A stretch of DNA of 64,000 bases from Comamonas testosteroni (GTDB lineage: Bacteria; Pseudomonadota; Gammaproteobacteria; Burkholderiales; Burkholderiaceae_C), in NCBI RefSeq assembly GCF_014076415.1, contig NZ_CP043568.1, positions 3,162,001 through 3,226,000 on the forward strand, written 5' to 3'. Shown here piece by piece: positions 26,449 through 34,628 of the stretch (position 1 is its first letter; every line of letters starts with the position of its first letter). The notes under the pieces are model-generated. The model was not told the origin of the DNA. It saw only the letters and a program-made list of their open reading frames with translations, and ran no database searches. A program made the position numbers and the translations under genes.

Positions 26449-27741
26449 ATGCAGCACGCTTCTACTTGCTCCCCCCTTCTTTCCCCGGCTCTGCCGCCGA
26501 TCGACAGCGACCGTCTGTGGCGCCGCCTCGAAGACCTCGCCAAATTCACCCGAGCCGATATGCCCTGGACCCGCCGCGCCTTCAGCGCGGAATACCAGGC
26601 CGCACGCGCCTGGCTGCGCGAAGCTTTCGAAGCCGCGGGCCTGCAGGTGCGCCTGGATGCCGCAGGCAACCTCATTGGCCGCCGTCCCGGCCTGCGCGAT
26701 GATCTGAAGCCCCTGGCCACGGGCTCGCACACCGACACGGTGAATGCCGGAGGACGCTTCGACGGCATTCTGGGTGTGCTGGCAGGCCTGGAAGTGGCCC
26801 ATGCCCTGCAGGACGCGAACATCACGCTGAAGCACCCCTTCGAGGTCATAGATTTCCTCTGCGAAGAGCCCAGTGACTACGGCATCTCCTGTGTGGGCAG
26901 CCGCGCCATGGCCGGTCAGCTCAGTGCCGACATGCTGGCCGCCCGCGACGGCCAGGGCGACACCCTGGGCCAGGCCCTGAAGCGCCTGGGCGCCCGCCCC
27001 GAAGCTCTGTCCGAGGCCGACCGCCGGCAGGACGGCTTTGCGGCCTTTGTGGAGCTGCACATAGAACAAGGGCCTGTGCTTGAGCGCGAAGGCCTGGACA
27101 TAGGCGCCGTGACCGACATCGTTGGCATACGCCGCGCTCAGTTGTTCTTCGAAGGTCGACCCGATCATGCCGGCACCACTCCCATGAATGAACGTAGCGA
27201 TGCTCTCGTGGCTGCAGCAATAATGATCCGCCAGGCCCAGCGCCTGGCGCTGCAATGGAGCCGCAGCACACCTCACTACGTGGTTGCCACGGTAGGTCGT
27301 ATGAACGTCTACCCCAACGCCAGCAACACCGTTCCTGGCCAGGTGGACCTGACGCTGGAGGTACGAAGCAACCATGCCCCGATGCTGCAGGAGTTCTGGG
27401 AAATTCTGGCGCGGCGCTGCGGCCCGGCTATCGGGCGATTGGGCGTGAAGTGGCGCGTGGAGCCTCGCACCCATGTCGACCCCGTTGCCTGCGCGCCGCT
27501 GATTGCTGCTGCCGTGGAGCAATCCGCCCAGCGCCTGGGCCTGGGCTGTCGACGCATGCCGAGCGGGGCCGGCCACGATGCCATGTACTTGGCCCAGACC
27601 GGACACTCGGGGATGATCTTCATCCCGTGTCTTGATGGGCGCAGCCATAGCGCGGTGGAATGGGCTTCACCGGACCAGGTTCTGGCCGGCACCCAGGTGC
27701 TTGCCGCTACGCTGCTGAACCTGGATGAGCAAATGGACTAG
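26449..27741 (+). CDS. Zn-dependent hydantoinase/carbamoylase, M20 family
   Basis: This 430-residue amidohydrolase probably cleaves an N-carbamoyl amino acid or similar amide. Metal ligands are visible: GSHTDTV (His), GGRFDGILG (Asp), FLCEEPS (Glu pair), ELHIEQGP (His) and SHSAVEW (His) near the end. A lid segment between GRPDHAGTTP and VYPNASNTVPG matches the dimerisation domain. A neighbouring transporter is absent, so the pathway is not visible. The divergent LysR is the likely regulator. Confidence 0.9.
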   Translation: MQHASTCSPLLSPALPPIDSDRLWRRLEDLAKFTRADMPWTRRAFSAEYQAARAWLREAFEAAGLQVRLDAAGNLIGRRPGLRDDLKPLATGSHTDTVNAGGRFDGILGVLAGLEVAHALQDANITLKHPFEVIDFLCEEPSDYGISCVGSRAMAGQLSADMLAARDGQGDTLGQALKRLGARPEALSEADRRQDGFAAFVELHIEQGPVLEREGLDIGAVTDIVGIRRAQLFFEGRPDHAGTTPMNERSDALVAAAIMIRQAQRLALQWSRSTPHYVVATVGRMNVYPNASNTVPGQVDLTLEVRSNHAPMLQEFWEILARRCGPAIGRLGVKWRVEPRTHVDPVACAPLIAAAVEQSAQRLGLGCRRMPSGAGHDAMYLAQTGHSGMIFIPCLDGRSHSAVEWASPDQVLAGTQVLAATLLNLDEQMD

Positions 27742-27906
27742 CTGCAATCACGAATGCGAGTGGACCAGGCTCGTCCTGGTCCCTGCCTGTCATTCGTAGA
27801 TGGGGCCTTGGATGGCTTCCGGGTTCGCGACGCAGCAATGATCGGCTTTTCAGGCTCACACTGCCGGCCAGGAGGGGGCATGAAAACTGGGCCCAAGGCT
27901 CAGGTG

Positions 27907-28437
27907 CTACTCGGGTCCGGATGGCGGCAGTCGATTCAAAATCAATTCATACTGAAGCAAGTCAGCAGGTGAAAAGCAACAGAAGACAACCTCTTCAATT
28001 GGCGAATGTTCCGACAGACTGTCCTGGACGGTCCTGACAGCCACTTGCGCAGCCAGTTCGATCGGGTACCCGTATATGCCGGTGCTGATACTTGGGAAAG
28101 CAATCGAGGCAACCGCCTTCTCCTCCGCCAACTCTATGCATCGGCGATAACAGCCGGCGAGCAGCTCTGCTTCACCGCTTTCCCCTCCTCTCCACACGGG
28201 TCCGACGGTGTGAATGATGTAGTGGGCTGATAGGCGATAAGCCTTGGTCACCTTTGCATCGCCAGTCTTGCAGCCTCCGAGCAGCCGGCATTCATGCACA
28301 AGGTCTGGACCTGCCGCACGATGGATTGCACCGTCGACGCCACCTCCGCCAAGAAGAGACGAATTTGCTGCATTGACAATGGCTCCCACATGAAGCGTTG
28401 TGATGTCAGAGCAGATGGCATGAAGGCGTGTGGGCAT
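27907..28437 (-). CDS. macrodomain protein (ADP-ribose deacetylase/hydrolase type)
   Basis: The 176-residue protein is a single macrodomain. [20 protein letters not shown] contains the NAAN and GGGGVDGAI loops that hold ADP-ribose, and [10 protein letters not shown] is the second conserved loop. Proteins like YmdB remove O-acetyl-ADP-ribose or mono-ADP-ribose from substrates. Length and motifs match YmdB. The gene is convergent with the amidohydrolase gene, 165 bases away. Confidence 0.88.
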   Translation of the reverse strand: MPTRLHAICSDITTLHVGAIVNAANSSLLGGGGVDGAIHRAAGPDLVHECRLLGGCKTGDAKVTKAYRLSAHYIIHTVGPVWRGGESGEAELLAGCYRRCIELAEEKAVASIAFPSISTGIYGYPIELAAQVAVRTVQDSLSEHSPIEEVVFCCFSPADLLQYELILNRLPPSGPE

Positions 28438-29419
28438 ATCTGTACAGAGAAAGAACGGGCAGGCAGCCGATACTGCAATGGCAGACCTGTTTTGTAAACG
28501 CGTTGCCTGCGTAAGTGCCGATGAGCGATGCCGTTGTGCGCAACCCCATTCCCGAAGTGCCTTGAATCAGGAAGATCGCAATTTTGAGCGATCTTGACCG
28601 CTGCATGACTTCTGTTCTTGCGAGCATTCGATTGTCTGCACTGGGTCGATCTGCGACTTTCGCAGTCCGGCCAGAAGCAGACTCTTCTGTAATCGATCGC
28701 CAGTTCTGGTGAAAGCCCATCCGAACTAGCCACTGCCTGGCGCCTGAACCACAGCAAACCCCACAACACCAGCCCTTGGGCTCCATGTGTCCCGAGCGGC
28801 TGCCCGGCTGAACGTTCGACAGCGCGGCTCGCGCCGGCATCCTCATTTCGACCTGTGGCAGCCGTTGGACCTCGAATATCACTTGCACTGGATGCACTGC
28901 GAAGCAACGTCTTGGCGGCTGAAGCCAGCGAGAACGCTGCATTGAGAGTCATGCACCGAACGAAGCATGGGCGAATGGTGCTGGCTGCACGTAGCTACTC
29001 CATTTCGTCATCTAGCTAGCGTTTTACCGCAAGGGAAAGCACCAAGCAAAAGTAGCGCTTTTTTCCTTGAATTACTTATGAAAAATAAACAAAATTCATC
29101 CGGAATTGATTATGAAAAATATTCAAATAAGTATTGATAGGAAGCAAGCTTTGGTAACTCCCCGAACATAAAAAGACCGCGCCGCAGCGACTCAATCGAG
29201 CACCGGCCCGAACGCTGCAATAACTCCAGCCGGAGCTCTTCTCCCGAAGTTTTCCAAACAAACGCTTGAGCTGTGCCCATGGCACGGCAAGGAGATGCTG
29301 CGCCCAAAAAAAGTCTACGACTCAACGGATATCCACGAATCCGCGCACTACGGCAACAGCAGCTCCAACCTGCTGTTGAACCACACGTTTCAAACACAAC
29401 AACAGGAGACAGCGTGTTC
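28438..29419. other. long intergenic region with repeats and an AT-rich block
   Basis: No gene is supported in this ~1 kb. It contains the dispersed repeat at 28571-28680, then a GC-rich stretch with antisense frames only, then an AT-rich block at 28970-29130. In that block, GAATTacTTATGAAAAATA (29069-29087) recurs almost exactly at 29103-29121, 34 bp away. The AT-rich repeat pair may be an upstream control element of the lipase gene. Confidence 0.5.
28571..28680. repeat. dispersed repeat copy B plus palindrome core copy 4
   Basis: The left part is a perfect hairpin: AAGATCGC (28572-28579) and GCGATCTT (28588-28595) with an eight-base loop. It resembles the diverged copy at 16602-16654. The right part contains TGCGACTTTCGCA as a small stem and ends in the exact 14-mer CCGGCCAGAAGCAG at 28667-28680. 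Together they may form one composite intergenic repeat. Confidence 0.65.
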
Positions 29420-29479
29420 ATGTATCGCCGCAATTTCATTCAAACATTCCCTCGTAAAGCAAATCCGCTTCACGGATGA
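29420..29479 (+). other. possible 5' remnant of a secreted-protein gene
   Basis: After the ribosome-site-like ACAGGAGACAG, ATG 29420 opens a 19-codon frame, MYRRNFIQTFPRKANPLHG, that stops at 29477-29479. The M-x-RRxFIQ opening is typical of Bug/TctC solute-binding proteins. Only the very start remains, directly in front of the lipase gene, which suggests a deletion scar. It could equally be a leader peptide. Confidence 0.25.
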
Positions 29480-29511
29480 GCCCAAAACAACAAAGAACGG
29501 AACATTTCAGT

Positions 29512-30741
29512 ATGGCTAAGAACAGCAATTGGATTTCGGTTGGGATTCTGGCGTCGGCAATTGCAGCATCCGCTGCAGTATTGGTAGGGTGCGGGGGCAA
29601 TGACGGCAACGCCCACGCTGGCGTGTTGCCAGCAGTCTCTGAAGGCCCGTCTGGTAGTGCGTTCTGGGATGTCTACCGGCAGCCCGATGCTCAGGCAAAG
29701 GTTGGCTCGATTTACTGGGCTCAAGAGCGCTCGGATGCTCCAGCAGGCTCAAGAGCGTGGAACATCGTTTACGTATCGGAGATCGTGAATGGCGTAAAAA
29801 AATATGTGTCAGGTGAGATCTACGTGCCTACTGCCGCGACACAAGGGCCTCGCGACGTGGTTCTGTGGAATCACGAAACGACGGGCGTAGCAGATATATG
29901 TGCTCCGTCGCGGCGCAACCTGGTTGTGGACGGCGTGAGCCGGGTTCCCGGCATCAAGGATTTGCTTGCCAAAGGCTATGTTGTGGCCATGAGCGACTAT
30001 CCAGGGCAGGGGTTGCCGGGCCCTGCCTGGTATATGTCCGGTCAGCCCAATGCGCGTGCATCACTCGATGTACTCCGAGCCGTGCAGAACTTCCCTGAAG
30101 CCAAGGCCTCTCAGCGCTACGTCATGTATGGCTGGTCTCAGGGGGGCCAAACGACCATGTGGACGGACGCCATTGCCTCAACCTATGCGCCTGAATTCAC
30201 GGGATTGGGGGCTGCGTTGATCGCTCCGGCAGTGCGCATCCGGGAATTGACGCTCAACTCCATGACGCGGACAGAGCTCGCCGGCTATGTCATCTCCACC
30301 TTGCCGGGTATCAAGGCCGCACACCCGGAGCTCAAATATGGTGATTTTCTGACCACTGAAGGTCTGGAACAGTTCCCGGCAATGGCCGATGGTTGCTTCG
30401 ATATCTGGGAAACGGCATCCACTGTGACCAATCCCTATCAGGCTCAGGCACTGACACCAGGCAGTTCCTGGTGGAATGCGATGACCAGCGTCGACAACTT
30501 CACTCCTCGAGGAAAGACTCCGTTCGTCATCTACCAAGGCACGGATGATGTCCCGGTTCCAGCTCGCCTGACGGCGAAGGAGCGCCAGGCTCTGTGCAAT
30601 GCGGGATCCAAGGTTGACTACAAAGAGTTCGCTGGTCTGGACCATGAAACCGTGGTTCCTGAAGCTGCAAAGCAGTTCCCTTCTTGGGCTCAAGAGCGCT
30701 TTGTCGGACAAGCCGCAGCCAGCAACTGCCCTGCTTCCTGA
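29512..30741 (+). CDS. secretory lipase (LIP family), lipoprotein
   Basis: The 409-residue protein begins MAKNSNWISVGILASAIAAS and carries a lipobox-like VLVGCGG, so it is probably an outer-membrane or secreted lipoprotein. The lipase nucleophile is in YGWSQGGQT; the Asp in GTDDVPVPA and the His in GLDHETV complete a Ser-Asp-His triad, as in the secretory lipase family. It may hydrolyse esters or lipids. The start at 29512 lacks a strong ribosome site. A porin gene follows 158 bases later on the same strand. Confidence 0.85.
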   Translation: MAKNSNWISVGILASAIAASAAVLVGCGGNDGNAHAGVLPAVSEGPSGSAFWDVYRQPDAQAKVGSIYWAQERSDAPAGSRAWNIVYVSEIVNGVKKYVSGEIYVPTAATQGPRDVVLWNHETTGVADICAPSRRNLVVDGVSRVPGIKDLLAKGYVVAMSDYPGQGLPGPAWYMSGQPNARASLDVLRAVQNFPEAKASQRYVMYGWSQGGQTTMWTDAIASTYAPEFTGLGAALIAPAVRIRELTLNSMTRTELAGYVISTLPGIKAAHPELKYGDFLTTEGLEQFPAMADGCFDIWETASTVTNPYQAQALTPGSSWWNAMTSVDNFTPRGKTPFVIYQGTDDVPVPARLTAKERQALCNAGSKVDYKEFAGLDHETVVPEAAKQFPSWAQERFVGQAAASNCPAS

Positions 30742-30899
30742 GAACAGGATTCTTGAAACGAGCGGTAGGTCGCGGACGGCCAGTTCGCGCCCTGCTGCCC
30801 ACCTGCATTTGATGCAGCAGCTGAAAAGGAGGACGGCAACAAAGAAATCAAAGCATGGAGACTTCCTGTAATTCAAAGATTCATATAACGGAGACAAAG

Positions 30900-31994
30900 T
30901 TGTTTAGAAAAATAGCAAGCACATTTGCGCTGATGAGCCTGGGAGGGCTCGCACACGCACAATCATCTGTCCAGATCTACGGGATCGTGGATACGGCCGT
31001 CGAAACCATGAACAACGTGGGCGCAACCAAGTCCAGCCTCACACGCATGCCCAATCTGACGGGCAGCGTTCCATCACGCCTGGGCTTTCGCGGCCGCGAG
31101 GAGCTGGGAGGCGGATTGAGCGCATCCTTCACGCTGGAGATGGGTATCGGCCCCGACAGCGGAGCTCTCAACCAGGGCGGTCGCGGTTTCGGCCGCCAGT
31201 CCTTCGTCAGCCTCAACGGCCCCTGGGGATCGCTGGGGCTGGGTCGTCAATACACCATGCTGTTCTGGTCCGTACTCGACGCTGACGTGATCGGCCCGAG
31301 CCTGCACAGCATGGCCAGTCTGGACAACTACTTTCCCAATGCACGTGCCGACAATGCGATCTCCTACAAAGGCACGTTCTCGGGCCTGACGATCGGCGCG
31401 ACCTATAGCTTTGGCCGCGATGCCGTCAATGCGGGCCCCAGTCCCGGCGGCACCAACTGCGCGGGAGAAAGCAGCACCGACTCCAAGACCTGCCGCGAGT
31501 GGTCGGCCATGCTCAAGTACGACACAGCGGCATGGGGGGCGGCGCTGGCACATGACGAGCTGCGCGGCGGCCCCGGTGCTTTCGCGGGGCTGACCAGCAG
31601 CGACAAAGTCGACAAGCGCACCATGCTCAACGGCTATGTGAAGCTTGGCGGCGCCAAGATTGGTGGTGGCTATATGCGTCGCAAGAATGACGGATATATC
31701 GCATCGCCGCGCAACGACCTGTGGTTTGTGGGCGTGGCCTACCCCATTGGGCAATGGACCGTGGACGCCCAGTACAACCAGCTCAAGTACAAGGACAACG
31801 CGGACAAGGGTCAGTTGCTGGTACTGCGCGGCACCTACAACCTGTCCAAGCGCACTGCGGCCTATGCCTCGCTGGGCTATATGAAGAACAGCGGCAATGC
31901 GGCCTTTGGAGCAAGCAGCGCTCAAGCTGGTGGAACGCCAATGCCTGGCGTCAATCAGACTGGCTTTGGCATGGGCCTGCGCCATATGTTCTGA
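30900..31994 (+). CDS. Gram-negative porin (general diffusion type)
   Basis: The 364-residue protein begins with a signal peptide, MFRKIASTFALMSLGGLAHAQ, cleaved before SSVQIYGIVD, the usual start of betaproteobacterial trimeric porins. Conserved barrel stretches such as GFRGREELGGGL and GRQYTMLFWSV follow, and it ends in aromatic F. I prefer the TTG at 30900 because GGAG lies six bases upstream; an ATG at 30855 would add 15 non-signal residues. It probably allows diffusion of small solutes near the lipase products. Confidence 0.9.
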   Translation: MFRKIASTFALMSLGGLAHAQSSVQIYGIVDTAVETMNNVGATKSSLTRMPNLTGSVPSRLGFRGREELGGGLSASFTLEMGIGPDSGALNQGGRGFGRQSFVSLNGPWGSLGLGRQYTMLFWSVLDADVIGPSLHSMASLDNYFPNARADNAISYKGTFSGLTIGATYSFGRDAVNAGPSPGGTNCAGESSTDSKTCREWSAMLKYDTAAWGAALAHDELRGGPGAFAGLTSSDKVDKRTMLNGYVKLGGAKIGGGYMRRKNDGYIASPRNDLWFVGVAYPIGQWTVDAQYNQLKYKDNADKGQLLVLRGTYNLSKRTAAYASLGYMKNSGNAAFGASSAQAGGTPMPGVNQTGFGMGLRHMF

Positions 31995-32388
31995 GGTTGG
32001 AGCACAAATAGAGCGGGTGCGGGTAGCCTGGTGGCCCCCACTCGCTTGGTGCATGGAGCCGAATTCCGGATGAGTCTCTTGTGTCGATGCTCGTCCCAGC
32101 TTCCAGCCAGGACGCGACCATTCGTGCGCTGAGTCGTGCGTATTTCAGTCAGTAGAGCGGGTGCGAGACAATATCTCCGAATGACTCTCAGGCATGGCGG
32201 ATTCAATCGGTCAATGCAACACATGCGCTGAACATCTCAGCGGCTGCGCACGACCTACAAGGCATATCCGCCCTCCCCACAAGCCGAAACTGCCCTATTC
32301 CAGCCGCCATGGAACAAGTTCCTTTGACCTTTAAATTAGACTATTCAAAGTGCTGTAATGGACCGGGTTGCAACTACCGCCCCCGGCC
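31995..32388. other. intergenic region with short repeats
   Basis: No gene is supported. The 13-mer TAGAGCGGGTGCG occurs near 32008 and again near 32155. The sequence GGCGGATTCAATCGG (32196-32210) is one of three copies in the window (see 47079 and 59570). Confidence 0.5.
32196..32217 (-). repeat. TGxCCGATTGAATCC repeat, copy 1
   Basis: On the minus strand this reads CATTGACCGATTGAATCCGCC. Closely related copies are at 47079-47100 and 59570-59590. All three are intergenic, and the one at 47079 lies 10 bp from the IS30-family left end. Confidence 0.55.
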
Positions 32389-33168
32389 ATGAACAGCCTT
32401 TCAGCAGGATTCTCTGATTTGCAGTCGCCCTCTCTTGCCGAGGTAGGGCCCGTGGTCCTTGTTCTCCTTCCTGGAATGGATGGCACGGGTGAGCTTTTCG
32501 CACCGTTCGTTGCCGCATTGGGAAAGACGACGCCCATCGTCGTGGTGAGCTATCCAACTTCCGGCGCGCCGCAGACCTATACCGATCTGGCGGAACTTGC
32601 CACATCAGCCTTGCCGCGCAATGGCCGTTTGGTATTGTTGGGAGAGTCTTTCTCGGGACCTATTGCCATTTCGCTGGCAGCGGCATACCCGGGGCGCGTT
32701 GTGGGCGTTGTTCTGTGCTGCTCGTTCGTTCGCAATCCAAGGCCGGGTCTTCGCTGGCTCAGCGGCCTGGCGACCATGCCCGTTCCGCTTCCCCCTGCTC
32801 CAATACTGAACCTGATGCTTCTGGGCCGGTTTGCGACGCCGAGCCTGCGGGTTATGCTGCGCTCCGCCCTGGCCAAGGTTCAAACAGCGGTTCTACGTTC
32901 AAGGCTGAGAGCGGTGGTATCCGTAGATGTGCGAGCACATGCCAAAGCAATTGACGCTCCGGTTCTCTACTTGAAAGGGATACGTGACCGCCTGGTGCCG
33001 CAGTCTTCCGTGTCTGATGCAGAGCAGTGTCTTCGAAAGATAAGAGTTCAGGCGTTTGATGCTCCACACTGCCTACTGCAAGCCATTCCGCAAGAGGCCG
33101 CTGCGGTGGTGGCTGACTTCGTTCGGAACCTTGCAACACCACGAGAGAATTCGGGAGTACATGAATAG
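32389..33168 (+). CDS. alpha/beta-hydrolase
   Basis: The 259-residue protein has the lipase-like nucleophile elbow LLGESFSGP at about 88-96 and an oxyanion-region LPGMDGTGELF near the N-terminus. An Asp (GIRDRLVPQ) and a His (DAPHCLLQ) are in the order of the catalytic triad. Substrates are not predictable. The start is uncertain: ATG 32389 is chosen, but TTG 32368 would add seven residues. It stands alone and is convergent with the DinB gene. Confidence 0.82.
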   Translation: MNSLSAGFSDLQSPSLAEVGPVVLVLLPGMDGTGELFAPFVAALGKTTPIVVVSYPTSGAPQTYTDLAELATSALPRNGRLVLLGESFSGPIAISLAAAYPGRVVGVVLCCSFVRNPRPGLRWLSGLATMPVPLPPAPILNLMLLGRFATPSLRVMLRSALAKVQTAVLRSRLRAVVSVDVRAHAKAIDAPVLYLKGIRDRLVPQSSVSDAEQCLRKIRVQAFDAPHCLLQAIPQEAAAVVADFVRNLATPRENSGVHE

Positions 33169-33293
33169 TGATTCGAGAGCATGGGCGCTGTGCCAGACCC
33201 CATGTCGCGCTGGCCTGCGCTGGCGCGGTCCGATGCACTCCCCCTACGATCGACACCTTACGATTTCAGAGCACCGCGTCGAAATTGAATGCC

Positions 33294-33869
33294 TCACCGA
33301 GTGCTGCGATAGTGATCTCGGATGAATACGGGCAGATCGTTTGATGGCGGCGTAAAAGGTATCTGATACATCATGTCGCCAACAAAACCTCGGTGATAAG
33401 TGCTGTGATTCACGATATGCAGCACGATTTGCTCACGCGTCTTGATGCCTTGTCCGCCTCCTACAAACTCGAAATGGACGACTTTCACAAGATCTTCGTC
33501 CGACCAGGTATCGACAAGCCTGGTGTACCAGGAATCCATTTCCTGAACCGCCTGCCATAGATCGTCAACCGCAGGCGTATGGTCTGTATTGCGTGCGGTG
33601 TAGCGGTGCTTCCTGCCTTGCAGGTGGTGCCTGAAGATATCGTCCACCACATAGACGTGGTTCAACGTATGCACCATGTTCCCGAACCGCGTCGGTCTTT
33701 GCCGAAGAGCCTCGCCTTCCGGTAGCTCCATCACGTTCTTGAACGTCAGGCCATTTGCCCAGGCCTTGTAGCGCACCAGCATTCTCAATGTGTCTACTGC
33801 CGATGCGGACAGCGTGGCGCGCTCGTTGAATGAGGATGGGTTGTGTGGGTGCGGAAGGGTTGCGGACAT
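33294..33869 (-). CDS. DinB-family protein
   Basis: This 191-residue protein is a DinB/YfiT four-helix bundle: YKAWANGLTFKNVMELPEGE, HTLNHVYVVDDIFRHHLQGR and HIVNHSTYHRGFVGDMMYQI carry the three His that bind the metal ion. The substrate or thiol partner is unknown. The start at 33869 follows AAGGA. The gene lies 216 bases downstream of the VOC gene on the same strand and may share its promoter. That 216-base gap has open frames but no recognised gene. Confidence 0.85.
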   Translation of the reverse strand: MSATLPHPHNPSSFNERATLSASAVDTLRMLVRYKAWANGLTFKNVMELPEGEALRQRPTRFGNMVHTLNHVYVVDDIFRHHLQGRKHRYTARNTDHTPAVDDLWQAVQEMDSWYTRLVDTWSDEDLVKVVHFEFVGGGQGIKTREQIVLHIVNHSTYHRGFVGDMMYQIPFTPPSNDLPVFIRDHYRSTR

Positions 33870-34085
33870 AATCGAGAGTTCCTTGGAGGTCTTCAAAAAC
33901 TGTGGAGACATGGAGGCACTCTGTGACCGGGTCTTCGACGATGGCGCCCAGATGGTCGTAGAAGAAGGCTCGTGCCTGCGTCGGCAGCATCACCTCTTCG
34001 GCATGAGGCCCAATCACGCCGATAGACGAGTGCGATTTGGCTGTCGGCCATGTCGGCTCCTCCAGATATACGCACATCTCTTGCT

Positions 34086-34490
34086 TCAGGGCTGGAGGTC
34101 GGCTCGATGCACGATATGGATTTTGTTGCCATCGGGATCGCGCAGATAGGCGCCGTAGTAGCCTTCTCCATAGTGAGGACGTGGTCCGGGAGCCCCTGCG
34201 TCCCGGCCACAGTGCACCAGTCCATCGGCGTAGGCGGAGTCCACTGCTGCTGCTGACGGAGCCAGAAATGCCGCCATGTTGCCATTGCCGACGGTCGCTG
34301 GTTCTCCGTTGTACGGGCTGTAGACATAGAAGCGAGGCAGACTCGCATGTGCGCTTACCCAGCAAAGCGCCGCCGGCCCACCATCTGGCACCACGATCCG
34401 GCGCGTCAGACCAAGCGGTACAAGCACCGCGTCGTAAAAGCGGCCTGACCGTTCAAGGTCACGCGTTCCAACAGTCACGTGGCTAAACAT
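34086..34490 (-). CDS. VOC-family protein (glyoxalase/dioxygenase fold)
   Basis: This 134-residue protein is a VOC beta-alpha-beta-beta-beta repeat pair. It opens MFSHVTVGTRDLERSGRFYD and closes with YGAYLRDPDGNKIHIVHR, the latter being the second metal-site half. The first His (SHVTVG) fits the metal ligand. The start at 34490 follows GGAGAACGAG. It is divergent from the MocR gene across a dyad at 34572-34596 and is probably its target, together with DinB. Confidence 0.85.
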   Translation of the reverse strand: MFSHVTVGTRDLERSGRFYDAVLVPLGLTRRIVVPDGGPAALCWVSAHASLPRFYVYSPYNGEPATVGNGNMAAFLAPSAAAVDSAYADGLVHCGRDAGAPGPRPHYGEGYYGAYLRDPDGNKIHIVHRADLQP

Positions 34491-34571
34491 CTCGTTCTCC
34501 TTGCTTTCCGTCATCGCCGCAGGGCACTTTTCACCAGGAGGCAGTCATGCAGAGGCATTTGCGAGAACGTT

Positions 34572-34606
34572 ACACTATTAAATAATCAAATAGTGTCACG
34601 AGACAC
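34572..34606. promoter_or_regulatory. dyad operator in the MocR/VOC divergent promoter
   Basis: ACACTATT (34572-34579) and AATAGTGT (34589-34596) form an 8-bp inverted repeat with nine bases between. An overlapping GTGTC-acga-GACAC hairpin follows at 34593-34606. The dyad lies 32 bases before the MocR start, the usual place for MocR/PdxR self-control and target sites. Confidence 0.65.
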
Positions 34607-34628
34607 TCTTTTTGTTGAGACTGCAAAC

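Noticed and set aside
26407..27648. Long minus-strand extension of the LysR frame (the whole frame would be 727 aa)
   Set aside because: It runs antisense through the M20 amidohydrolase, whose metal motifs are all intact. The LysR protein starts normally at 26406.
28248..28952. Minus-strand frames of 178-234 aa in the 28.4-29 kb gap
   Set aside because: They run through a dispersed repeat and the macrodomain start and have no motif or ribosome site.
33870..34085. Open minus-strand stretch between the DinB and VOC genes
   Set aside because: One frame looks protein-like (a stretch with HAEEVMLPTQARAFFYDHLG) but has no start and no family match, so I did not call it.
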